Source: Papaver somniferum | Lineage: Eukaryota; Streptophyta; Magnoliopsida; Ranunculales; Papaveraceae | Assembly: GCF_003573695.1 (NCBI RefSeq) | Contig: NC_039361.1 | Coordinates: 88,616,149 to 88,680,148 of the forward strand | Length of the DNA stretch: 64,000 nucleotides | Direction of reading: 5' to 3' | Part shown: positions 46,650-57,600 of the stretch, one piece after another | Numbering within the stretch: the stretch's first letter is position 1 | Layout: each line of letters opens with the position of its first letter | Translations under genes and position numbers: made by a program | The notes under the pieces: generated by a model | The model's database searches: none | What the model saw: only the letters and a program-made list of their open reading frames with translations | Told to the model about the DNA's origin: nothing

Positions 46650-48912
46650 TGTTACTGAAATGCTCGGTTGAATCCACAAGTTTTGTTAACTTAAGCTTGT
46701 TGTTGATGTTAGTTGAACAAAACTATATCTTGATTTATAGCCTACTAAATCAAGTCTAGGACTAGGTTATAATTTGGTAGTTGGGTATCATACATCACCC
46801 TCGAAGACTAAAGATTGAAGAAGTCATTTGGAGAACTTCATCAACAAAATATGTCAAGAATGTATCATTCTATTTTACTCATTATCTTACCATTCTATCT
46901 TATGAGACTATGTCACATGGCTTTTAGTAGATTTGTTGCAAAGAAGAAATTTCGATTCAAGCTTGTCTAGTTAATCATCTTGAAATATGAATTAAGCATT
47001 GGATGTTCAAAGGTACTTAACAATATTAGTTTGAAACAATATTGTTCAGGAATTATTTTGTGGATCAATTTGAGAATAACCCAAGCAATGATTTATCGTT
47101 TGGGAATGTTTCAAACATCAAAAGAGAGAAATTCAGAACTTCTGATATTTAGACTCATAAATATCTGACTTTCTGAAATACATGAAGGTTGTCGTACCCG
47201 TTCCCAATCCTTAAGTTCAGAAGGGGATTATTCATGAACCGTGGTGATCTGAATTTTTTATGTTGTTGGAGAAAGGCTAACAGTTGGTGAACCTGGTTCG
47301 CGTACCTTCTCCATTTGAGTTCACGAGACCAGTAGGATTGGAGAACCTGGTTCACGAATCGTTTCACCAACAGTCCCGGTAAAAGTTTAGCCGATGCTTA
47401 AAAACTTATGTTTTAAATATGTTTACCATTGTTGTGACTCTCATAAACACCTCTAAGACATCATTGATCACTAAAATACTTGTGTATGTGTATCATGATT
47501 AAATTCTTAAGTGTTTAAATGAATATCAAAAATTGATTATAGTTCAAAAGGCATATTTTACAGAACATTCATTGTACATGGTTTCGGACCCGTACCAATG
47601 TGTATATTCTTCTATGTGATTTCAAGACTAATTCTCACATGCTTACTTGAACCCTAATTGAAGTTTCATCTAAAAAGAGAAAGTATTTGCTTGAATCTCA
47701 AGTTATCTTAGCTTGAATTCTAAGAAACACTCAGTCTTGAACATCTATAAATATAAATGCTCTTTCAACTCGGAAATTCAATCCCTGACACTTTTGTATC
47801 CCAATTGATAGCTACATTCGTCCTTTATTAACCTAGGTTTCCTCTGAGAAACATAATTAGGTCTAAGCCTAAAAGACTTCCCTTTGGGGATTCGTGAAGA
47901 CAAATTCAACTATATTTACCTTGATAGTTCGTGTATCCTTATTTTTCTTTTCTGTAACCTCTTTCAGGCAAGATAGATAGTAATCTCAAAGTTCTATTCA
48001 TCTCAGACTTTGTCATTCCACAAGATAGATATTTGAAAACTATTCTTAATTGATAAGTTGAAGATTTTTCTTGAGAGGTGGTAAAGAATCCAGGATTCTC
48101 AATTAAGTGAGTGTGAGTGTTACAGATTTGTGAGGTTTGCTAGCTTTGTCTATTGCAAACATATTTCCAAGCCTTAATCTTTGATCTAAAGGGAAATAAC
48201 AAGAGATTATCACCTAAAGGCAGATTGGTATCAAAAGTCTTCATTTAAGTTGAAGAAACTCTTAGGATGTAAAGGACGTCATCTAACGAGATCAACTGCG
48301 CAAAGCCTTGCGAGGTTCAAGAAACGTAAGGAGCGTGACTGTAACTGAACCACTTGGATGGTGGAAGTATGATAGTAGGATAGTATCTATAGCGACTTAA
48401 TACAGTTTGGTGTTCAAATCTGGACGAGGTCCCGGGGTTTTTCTGCTATTGCGGTTTCCTCGTTAACAAAACTTCTGGTGTCTTGTGTTTTTCCCTTTCC
48501 GCATTTTATTATTTATCTTTATAAATGAATTTACAAAAGTAGTACGTATTCAATATTAGTAGATACATCCATATAAGTGTGACCGATTGCGAGACTTGTC
48601 TCTTATAGAATTTGTATCTTGAAAGATAGATATAAATAGTTATTACTTGGCAGAATTCCAATTGAATTACTTGGATATAACTAGATTGATCTTGGATATC
48701 GATTTTTTATATCGTCCAAGTACTCTTATTAACAATCAGGTTCACGGACTTCATAATCTATATTTTCTGATTGAGGAGAGATAGAGATATAAACTCTATA
48801 TACATATTGTCAAGGATCATTAAGTTGGTATACTTGGAATTGTATTAGGTTTTTTCCATACATGTTTACGAAAGAAAAAGTTGGTGGTGTACTTGGTACC
48901 CTCTTCTTTTCA
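46650..48912 (+). mobile_element. Family-C solo LTR with CCAGC target duplication
   Basis: Starts TGTTACTGAAATGCTCGG and ends CCTCTTCTTTTCA. CCAGC precedes it at 46645-46649 and follows it at 48913-48917, a perfect 5-bp duplication. It has the block GGTCCCGGGGTTTTTCTGC at about 48430, then GGTTTCCTCGTTAACAAAA and a TTTCCGCATTTTATT stretch, which it shares with families A and B. A cluster of GGTTCGCGTACC, GAACCTGGTTC and TTCACGAATCG short palindromes lies at about 47230-47370. There is no interior, so it is a solo LTR. Confidence 0.9.
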
Positions 48913-48918
48913 CCAGCC

Positions 48919-50227
48919 AACCTCAAGGATATGGGTTACTTACAATCTTATCAAAGAGAAGCCACGATCACTACACCCCACAAGAACAATCTAATCAAAC
49001 TAGAAGTGATTTAGATATATATATTGCGGAATCACAAAGTTCTGAGATGAAGGTACTTTGTTATTTATATCTATCTCGTTCCTGATTTAAAATTCGGAAA
49101 CTAAAAGATCAATTAAAACAAGATCCGATTAGCAAAAACTATCAGGTAAAAGATAATCTGACCAGGTTTCACGAATACCTTAGTGAAGTTTTTCAAAGTC
49201 GTAACCTAATACATTTTCACCAGAGGAAACCTGGGTTTAGAGGACGACTCTAGCCGTAACTAGGACACAGAAGTTACAGAATTAAGATTCTAGTGTGCAG
49301 GCAATCCTATTTTTATATTAATGAATAAGGCTCAACAAAGCAGGTTCCTGAACTAGTTTCATGTTTCTGAATTTCTTTGTATTCAAGCAAGCTAAACTTC
49401 TCCATATAGATTATGCATGAAAGCATGTGAGAAATTTGTTTTGAATGACAAAGAAGATGTGTGCAACCATATGCATACATGAAGCACCAAGTGGTTTTCC
49501 AGAGAGCCATGGATGATTTTGAAACATTCAAGCAAGCATAGTATATAATACAATACCGAATCAGTGTGTGAACTATCAAAACAATTCGAGAACTCAAAGT
49601 CGTCTTGTAACTCAGAAACCTTTTGATTTTGGCAAGTTCGCGAACTGTAAAAATAGTTTGTTTACTTGGAAATAAAAGGTGTATAGGAAACATCTAAAAT
49701 CATCTAGTTCGCGAACTAAATAAATCAGTTCGTGTACCTTTGAATTAAACGGTGTCCTATCTAAAAATCGACTAGTTCGTGAACTGAGCAAATCAGTTCG
49801 TGTGCGCGAGTTAATTGATATTTAAAAATCAATTCTTTTAATTTATAAGTGCACGTTCGTGAACTAGTAAAACTGTAAAATTTAATAAATAACTTGACTT
49901 AATCCTTTGTTGGCATTCTTTTTTGCAAATGTTCATCATTATACTAAGGTCATACGACTTGTCTCAATAGATATAATGGCAGATAATATGAGTGAATAAG
50001 ATAGTCAGTCTTCACATACGTATTCATAAAGTTTCCCATTGATATTGTCTTCAGTCTTCAATCCTCAAAATCGATTTGTGAATTTCGATACTCAACTACC
50101 ATGCTTTATTCCTAGTTTGAGACTGACTTTAGTATACTATAAATCAAGACATAGTTTTGGTCCATTAAAATAGACAACAAGATTGACATACCAAAACTTG
50201 TGATTTTGACGTAGCGATGCTTTAACA
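48919..50227 (-). mobile_element. Family-C-related LTR, U3 part only, inverted
   Basis: Read on the minus strand it starts TGTTAAAGCATCGC (50227) and is collinear with the first half of the family-C LTR. Shared blocks include GAGGAAACCTGGGTTTAGAG near 49220 and AATCACAAAGTTCTGAGATG near 49030. The GGTCCCGGGG block is missing, so it is truncated near 48920-48950. The solo LTR at 46650 stands directly beside this truncated end. U3 contains GTTCGCGAACT or close variants at about 49637, 49709, 49778 and 49858. Confidence 0.75.
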
Positions 50228-50259
50228 GTTTTCACTAAAATCTTACCTCAGTTGTACAT

Positions 50260-50489
50260 ATACAAAAGTATATTTACCATAATAGAAATTTTTCCAAAGA
50301 ATGAGCACATGTTATGATAGATAAAGAGGTAGAACAAACCTTTAATGAAGTTCTCGATAGATGTCTTCATGTAGTCTTCAATCTCCAGTCTTCAAGGATA
50401 CCATTCGTTCTATACTTTGCTACTTAAACATAATCTAGTCCGAAACAGACTTTAGTGAATGTGTTTTGGCGTCTAATTTGACATAGGGA
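50260..50489 (-). mobile_element. LTR fragment related to families A/C
   Basis: The stretch with CTTCAATCTCCAGTCTTCAA, CTTTGCTACTTAAACATAAT and CTAGTCCGAAACAGACTTTA follows the same order of elements as 50030-50160 and as the U3 starts of family A (TCTCGGACTAGGATAG). It is a short, diverged minus-oriented U3 piece. The borders are approximate. Confidence 0.5.
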
Positions 50490-50666
50490 AAATTAGGCTA
50501 AGGCCCCACCCATGGGTTATCCATAATATGAGGCCCTTAATTAAAAGAAGTTTAAATCTAGGCCCAGAGTTATTAAAAGACACCCATACCCTTTTATATA
50601 TTATCAATCCTTAATTAAATAAAATTTAAATTTAGGCCCAAAATTTAAATTTAGACCTCCAACCAC

Positions 50667-50850
50667 CACAGCCACCGCCAACCACCACCGCCAACCACCA
50701 CCGCCACCAACCACCTCCGACCACTACCGTCAAATCACCTCCGACCACCACCTCCGGCCACCACCTCCAACCACCACCACCAACGTAAAACCACCGCCGA
50801 CCACCACCACCGCCACCAACCGCCGCCGCCGACCACCGCCTCCTACCAAT
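50667..50850 (-). repeat. CCACC/CCGCC low-complexity tract
   Basis: About 180 bp built from ACCACC, CCGCC and CCACCTCC triplet-like units on the plus strand. On the minus strand it reads GGTGG repeats and gives a Val/Gly-rich frame. I regard that frame as an artefact of the repeat. Related CCACCACC runs occur at about 52876, 52977 and 53020. Confidence 0.85.
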
Positions 50851-50861
50851 AATATATGGAT

Positions 50862-51290
50862 GTGTAATCTGAAGTTACACATGCAACGAGCATGTGTGTC
50901 CAGAAGTTGCACATGGGTATGGCATGAAAGGGTTACACATGAGTACAACATGTGTAAGCAGAAGTTACACATGCATATGGCATGTGTATCCAGAGGTTAC
51001 ACATCCATATGGCATGTTTAATGAGAAGTTACACATCAAAAAAATAGACATAAAAAATACATGTATTTTACACTTTAAGATTTATTTACAATAATTTCTT
51101 AGCATGTGTAACTTTTTGTCTAGTGTAACTGGGAGTTACATATGCATCTAAAAGTGAAGTACAAAGAATTTCATCTAGTACACAAAAAAATGCATGTGTA
51201 ATTTGGAGTTACACATGCATATGAAATGTGTAAGCAGAAGTTACACATGCATATGAAAATGTGTAATAAACAGTTACACATGTCATATCA
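50862..51290 (+). repeat. Hairpin-forming TGTGTAAC minisatellite, array 1
   Basis: About ten imperfect units of roughly 36-40 bp, each made of ATGTGTAA, a 5-8 base spacer such as GCAGA, and GTTACACAT, then GCATATGG or similar. Each unit is a short inverted repeat (TGTGTAAC against GTTACACA). The array is interrupted at about 51030-51120 and continues to 51290. Units differ more than those of the 64-bp array. Confidence 0.8.
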
Positions 51291-51590
51291 GGTGTGGTGG
51301 TTGTGGTAGGCACTCCAGCAGCTGCAACCATTCTTCAGTATAGCACCAGCCATCACCCTCTAAGCACCATCACCTGCACATCCTACCACAACCACCACAC
51401 ATGTATCTTCCCAGTACCAGTACAACCAACCAACTACAAACTAAGAACAACAAGTACCTTCTATTGCACTTCCCTGTCCTAAACATGCATCTAAACCAGC
51501 GACTCCAACTGTATCTTCACTTCAACAATGTCAAACTTTTTAAATTCTGAACTCAGCACACATATTCAATAACAAAAAATCTAAAATATA

Positions 51591-51660
51591 AGAATCTAAA
51601 GACCTCAAATTAACTGTAGCATAAACTGAAATCAGAAAATTACCTATGACGACCGCATCC
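51591..51660 (-). other. Splice-donor-like cassette, copy 1
   Basis: On the minus strand GCGGTCGTCATAG is followed by GTAATTTTCTGATTTCAGTT, a plausible 5' splice site (donor at 51643). The block resembles 52800-52885. Confidence 0.35.
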
Positions 51661-51994
51661 ACAACTTTCTAGCAAACAATCATCATGCATATAAAAGTAA
51701 TTAGATGTTAGACATCCACTTATCTTGTGTGATGGATCAAGTTAGATTTTAAAGTAGAGATGGGACCTAGATCTTTCATAAACAATTTCTTGAAAGAAAA
51801 AGCTAGCTTTTATCATGCAAGATATGAAGTCAGCTCTCTTACCAAGATATGAACCTGAATCTGCCAGCGATTGCATTGCTAAAATGATCCAGTTTTGTTG
51901 AACTACCAATCTGATACCCAATAGATATAATAGAAATCCAGTACTTTAATAAGGAAAACAATGAAAAATGAAACGATAAAATTCAATCATGTGT

Positions 51995-52150
51995 ATGAAC
52001 AAGTAACTTAATCGTATGAGCATGTGTATCTATAAGTTACATAGCTAATTAGCATGTGTAACTAGTAGCTACACATCTACTTAGCTTGTGCAACTAGAAG
52101 TTACACATCAAATTAGCATGTGTAACTTATAGATACACATCTACTTAGAT
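51995..52150 (+). repeat. Hairpin-forming TGTGTAAC minisatellite, array 2
   Basis: Four units of the same design as the array at 50862 with a different spacer: CATGTGTAACTAGTAGCTAC, TTAGCATGTGTAACTTATAG and similar, ending ACACAT plus CTACTTAG. Unit length is about 38-40 bp. Confidence 0.8.
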
Positions 52151-52799
52151 TGTTCATATGCAAAAAGATACTAATATAAGAGGTACAAAATTACTGGAAG
52201 TACAATCAGAAAATTAAAAACACAAGGGAATTCCCATATTTAAAAATCATGGCAACCTCCCAATTAGACAACACCCTCATAAGTGCACCATAGCTTTTAT
52301 GCTTGTGTTACTAGTAAAACATATTTCTGTCAGTACTTTTTTTTTAAACTTAGTATCACATATTTAGAATCCAGACCTTAGACTTATGCTAATGGCCGTT
52401 CACTTCAACTTTATATCTCAAGATAAAACTTTGTTCAATGCATCGGAAGCGAGATGGACATAATCGACAAGAACCAACTACTAAACATGAAGAAAGACCA
52501 ACATGTGAAGCAAAGTTAACATGTCAACACGGGGGAAAATCCAAACATGTGCAAAGCAAAGAATCTTGCATTCTATAAGGTGGATAACGGCATAATATGA
52601 CCAAAGAAATGATTAATTTTATCTGTCTTCACCAAGGTGTTCGATCCCGGGTCACTACTTGAAGTACCAAAAATATACAAATTCTGTAAAACTCACCAAT
52701 TAAACTACAAGACGGTAAAAAATATCAATGGACAACCTAAATCCTTCTCATTCCTTACAGCCTAATTGTGAAACAAATTGAAAACAAAAATAACCAAAT

Positions 52800-52885
52800 A
52801 AATTTCAAATCACATAAACCCCCATAAAAGAAACTAGCAAATCAATAACCGAAATCAGCTAATTACCTGTGACGACCACCACCAC
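52800..52885 (-). other. Splice-donor-like cassette, copy 2
   Basis: On the minus strand GGTGGTCGTCACAG is followed by GTAATTAGCTGATTTCGGTT (donor at 52866). Compared with copy 1, the GTCGTCA(C/T)AGGTAATT core and the CTGATTTC(A/G)GTT part match. Two such copies suggest an internal duplication of an exon/intron border. Confidence 0.4.
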
Positions 52886-53520
52886 CATTAGCACCAGCAC
52901 CATAAACTTAAAATGGTTCATTCTCCTTTTTCTCACCATCTGACTTCAAATCCTCCTTCAAACCTGCTCCAATATCACCACCACCGCCTCCTCATCATCC
53001 TCCAGAACCTACACCTCTACCACCAATACCACCACAGATTAGTTAATCAAACTCAACATGTACATGCCGCCAAAGATTCTTTGTTTTTGATTGTAATCTA
53101 TAACCACCATCATACATACATATGGATAGGATCTTACTTCTACCACGAAATATTCATACATACAAAAAAAAATCATCAGGTTCCTAAAACATACTTGTTT
53201 TATCAAATTGATTCAACCTAATTCGAGAATCTTCATCAATCAAATCAAAATCACCTAACCAAATGCACAAGAAAAAAGATCAAAGGACAATAACATAAAT
53301 GAATTATCAAACATTATCCCTAGAAAATCAAACATCAAACAACAAAATCAAGACATACGTCGATTCAAAATACGAGAATTGACTGACTTAAGAAAAAACT
53401 TATGTTCATCTCACCAGATCTGAATAGACAAAATCAAAAACAAAGAATCAAAACTTAATCAAACTAATAATGGAGAACAAAGAATGACAAAAACCTATTG
53501 AATCAAATCGAAAACCTTAC

Positions 53521-53810
53521 CTGAAGTAGCTTAGAACGAATGAAACTTGGATTCAAATTCGATTGTTTGAATCGAATCGGTAGACTAATTGATGATTAAA
53601 ATTGAATTCGTAGATGCTTAATCCATTCACCTCAAATCAATACGGATCTGAAATCGAAGAAGAATAATCCTAGAAAAAATCGCATTCGCATGAGCGAATC
53701 AATAAAACCCTAGAAAATGAATCTCTGGTTTTAGATGGAGAGAGGAAGTGAAAATGAAAATGAATCTGGAAATGAAACTCATAGCCTATTCCATTAGGCA
53801 TATATAGTAA
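53521..53810 (-). promoter_or_regulatory. Minus-strand core promoter and 5' exon-like sequence
   Basis: Read on the minus strand: ACTATATATGCC (TATA box, 53798-53809), about 30 bp to a CT-rich possible start region (CACTTCCTCTCTCC), AAACCAGAGATTC, CTAGGGTTTTATTGATTCGC and TTCTTCGATTTCAGATCCG. The end is GCTACTTCAG followed by GTAAGG, a consensus donor at 53520. This is the usual look of a plant 5' UTR exon with a first intron. No coding exon with a known domain was found downstream (53,500 to 50,500), so the gene may be decayed or non-coding. Confidence 0.4.
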
Positions 53811-53850
53811 AGGACATTTTTGGTATTACGAATTTCCCCCAAATCCTAAA

Positions 53851-54683
53851 CTTTATTACCAAGCCCTGAAATTTAAAGTTCTGACCCTAGAAATATTAAA
53901 AAATGAAAGTATGGAGTTGATAGGGTAGAATCCATTCAGTGGGGTTTTTATATATTGAACCCAATGGCAGGGGATTCGGCCAGAAATGCTCAAACAAGTA
54001 TTGCGTGTCCTCTTTATTTTGATGTAAGAAACTCGTAAAAAATTGTGGTGCATAACTTGCGTACTGCACATACTACTCATCTTGACGGGGGACTCGAAAG
54101 AAAACAACGCAATCTTTTTTGACTCGAAAGAGAACAACGCAATCTCTTTTTTTCTTCTAAGAAACTCGTAAATTGTAATGCATAAACTTGTGCACTACAT
54201 GTATTACTCGTCTTAATGGAAAAAATCTAAAAACAAAGCACCGCATGACAATCCGAGGCATGTTACAAATGAAGACAATCATGCAACAACTTGACAATCC
54301 GAGGCATCAAAAGGAAACTCCAACATTTAAGAAGTGATCTTTTACTCAGAAAAGCATGTAGCATGTATATCCCGGCTCACTTGTTGAAAATCAGCTCATT
54401 CTACATTCTCGCGACATCTTTTTCCCAAATTGATTTGCAAAATTTAACAAACATGTATGTAAAAAGTAACTAGCTTCCAAAAATTTAGAATCCGATATAA
54501 ATATGAATATATACACTCCAAATTAATACATACTTCATTAAACAATTGTGTTCCAACAATTGTGTTCCCAACTTCCTAAAACACCAGAATCTATTAATGT
54601 TACTGAAGGTACAATTAAGAGCAATTTCAAGAATCTGAAAGAAATCAACACCCTAATTCTTTTCTTTTAAAATAATCAAGACC
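53851..54683. other. Intergenic region between repeat segment and RPAC1
   Basis: No gene seen. The region contains local duplications: GACTCGAAAGA.AACAACGCAA at 54094 and 54121; a longer pair AAGAAACTCGTAAA...TGCATAA (54027 and 54158); GACAATCCGAGGCAT at about 54247 and 54292; and CAATTGTGTTCC twice near 54543-54570. The part left of the RPAC1 stop should include its 3' UTR. I did not find a canonical AATAAA close to the stop on the minus strand. Confidence 0.5.
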
Positions 54684-57600
54684 TCATGACAGTTCAGCTA
54701 TCACTCTTTCGCATTTCTCTTCCAGGATCTTTACGGCTTCAGTGAATAACTCTTCTGGAGGCAATGCCCCAGATGATTCGATAGTGACTGCAGTCCAAAG
54801 TTTGGCACACGTGTTAAGTTTTTAGACGATGGTAAAAAAATTCAGGCCGGTGGAAGCAAGAATGTACCCAGTACATAAATTATTAATATAAGCAGAATAA
54901 CAAAAAACAGAGTAACCATATCCTTTTTATACATCAGAATCAAACAAAGTCACCACTGAAAATATCAGCATAAACTACCACTGAACAAAGTTATTAATAC
55001 CGAGTCACGTTGTTGGAATCCTCATACAAACAAGAAATTATCTGGTTCACATGGCATAGGACAACCATCTTTTCTCAAAGTCATACTCATATAGGTAGGC
55101 TATGCAGTCAGCGCTACCGCATACAAACAAAAAACAGTGATATTTACTGTATACACATTTTCAAAGATATGATAGGCAGTCTAGAGGTACTTTAAGCAGT
55201 CTAGACACTAGAGGTAATTTGATTATCAAATCACAGAACTTACAGATGAAATGATCTTTAACACGTCTTAGCGACACGCGTTTCTCCCAGTTTTCCTCTC
55301 TAATGCATTCCCTACAGAGCGTACAAGACCGTGGTCGTGCTACAGTAGCCTTCTTTTTACCTGCTTGAGAAAATTAAAGAATAAAGAAACATGTAAGCAT
55401 CTTAAGTTACAGGAGTTGTACTTCCAGAAAAACCAGGTACTACAATAAATTGTTAGTAACAACACTACTTGAGGATTTCAAATAAGAAGAAAAGATATAT
55501 TACACATGATGTACTGTTCCCATTTAGTTCTAGTGGTCTACATATAACTAATAAATGAATACAATAAACAGTAATCCTGAGTTAAAATACAACCTAAGAA
55601 GTTATTTTTTGACTTGATTGGTTTTTTCTCCTCTCCTCAACTGTTTCATATCTCAGAAGTACTTCTACTTCTCTAAGAACTAAAAGCACTTATTCTGGTT
55701 GGCAAACATATTTTAGCAGATTGCTTACCCTTGCCTAGATCTTCAATGTCAAATACTTTAGCAGGACACTTTTTGACAAGCTCCTCTGCCAATTCATCTT
55801 CGATATCTTGCAATAACACAACCTGTTAACAGTAAATAATTAATGCTTTAAACTTTCTCTCAGCAACTTTCAATCCGATACTATACTGGAACCAGACGGT
55901 ATGTTTCTCACCTCAGGTAGCATCCTATACCAAGCTGTAGAAACTGGAGACCACTTCGCATGAGTTTTACCCATGCCCTTAACAGCATGAGCTTCAAGCT
56001 CAATTTCCTGCAGAAATACACAAACTTACAGGTCTCTACATGTGGAAAAAGGAAACTATAAAGAAACTGAACAAAGTGAAAACACCATTGGAAGAACCAC
56101 TTGAGGTTCTATTCTAGTACCCAAAAAATAGGCAGGGCTGACTCTATTAACATTGGTTAGTAAGCTTTCAAACAAGAATACATGTGACTATTGAAGAGTT
56201 CGAGTAGCAAATATGGCACTGACAGTTTCGCTTTTCATTGCCGATACTGGACAAAAATCACCAACTGAGCCTTAGTTTGTCAAGCTAAGAACTTGGCACC
56301 AAAAGTAGCTGATAGACCACTTTACATTGTACTGAAATCGTGAAGCTAACACCAATATAATGTGGATTCATATAGATAAGGACCTGAAAAGGCATGAAAG
56401 TCGGGATTTACCTGGCCAGGACCAAGCTTAGAAATAATAATATCCGGATGTTTAGGCACAATTGGATTATTTGCAAATTGTGGCATTGAGTCTTGGTTGC
56501 AGGAGAAGTTAGTATATTTGTTCTGTGGGGAAGTTTCGGGAGTTGAGTCTGGTCCTGAAGGTTTTTCAACCTTAAACTCACTCCCGCCGGGTAGCCACTT
56601 CAGTTGATCAGATTTCACTGTACCATGGATTAACATTTCATCATGTGAGGAAAGGATAATAAAATAAAGTTGCAAGGTAAAAAACAATTCGACCAATAAG
56701 GTGGTTAAAAAACAATACCTGGAAGACGAGGTTCGCCTCGTTTACATTTAGCATGCAATTTGAATACTATGGTATTCTTTTCGTTCTTTTCGTTTGGATT
56801 ATCATTTTCTACAAAGTAAAAAGGCAGTCATGTTACTAATATTAGAAGCAGCGAGAGTAAGACAGCTCACTAGCAACACATCTGAATCAAACCTGATGTA
56901 TATTCAAAGAGCCTAGGGTCAGCCTTGATTGGAATCAGGCCCAACCTATGTGCGAGCACTTCATCTTGCACTAGTGTTGTACTGTTTTTAATAAGGACTT
57001 TCTCAATGGCCATCGTTGGAACCTACAAGAGAAAATTTGTCACGACTAAATAAAAGACATAAGCAACCCAGATGCAACAAGGACTTTCTCAATGGCCTTT
57101 GTTGGAACCTACAGGAGAAAATTTGTTATGACTAATAAAAGACATAAGCAACTTAGATGCAACATAGAGAGCTAACCTTTGATCCTCACTAGTGCAAGCA
57201 ATTAAAATTGATTGAATGAGATGAAGTTATCAGCAATATTCCCTTTTCTATATCGATGCACAAAGTACCATATTGGCGCAAATAGCTAGCTTACAATATG
57301 AAGCATGGTTTCCTACTTTGAGGTGAAATCCTACTGAAACTAATTGATCATGATGTTACTCATTATCTTAACTATAGATTATTACATATAGGCAACAAAT
57401 TATGACATTTTGTTGCATAAACTAGTTACATAAACATACCTCTGAGATGAGGATTCTCCGAAATGCGTTAGCTATCGAAGGATCAATACCAATCATATCA
57501 AACTCCATGTCATCCTCAGTGAGGCGAACCACTGTAACTCTAAAATTCTTGCGGAACTGGTCTAAACATAGACTATTATCAACACCAACAGAGGTGTAAG

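Larger units (their letters stand above)
50490..53850 (-). mobile_element. Repeat-built segment, possible non-autonomous element with gene-like end
   Basis: The left part starts near GGGAAAATTAGGCTAAGGCC (50490) with several AGGCCC and TTAAATTTAGGCCC motifs. The middle holds CCACC-type low complexity and TGTGTAAC hairpin repeats. The right end looks like a minus-strand promoter and first exon. The ends GGGAAAATT and, inverted, GGGGGAAATT (53834-53843) are weakly alike. No transposase, target duplication or recognised domain was found. A DNA transposon carrying repeats, or a decayed non-coding gene, are both possible. Confidence 0.3.

Noticed and set aside
50730..50972. Val/Gly-rich 80-codon minus frame resembling a glycine-rich protein
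   Set aside because: Translation of the CCACC low-complexity tract and TGTGTAAC repeats; no supporting gene structure of its own.
51290..51482. 62-codon frame from 51294
   Set aside because: Overlaps CCACC-type low complexity and has no recognisable feature.
50490..53850. Helitron
   Set aside because: No TC start or CTRR end with a 3' hairpin between A and T target bases could be fixed.
53856..54137. 93-codon minus frame, considered as organelle-derived insertion
   Set aside because: No match to any plastid or mitochondrial gene I can recognise; it overlaps local duplications.
56346..56696. Extension of RPAC1 exon 5 as one long ORF
   Set aside because: The frame past 56412 reads through a clear donor (CAG/GTAAAT) and lacks the conserved [11 protein letters not shown] segment, which is supplied by the next exon.
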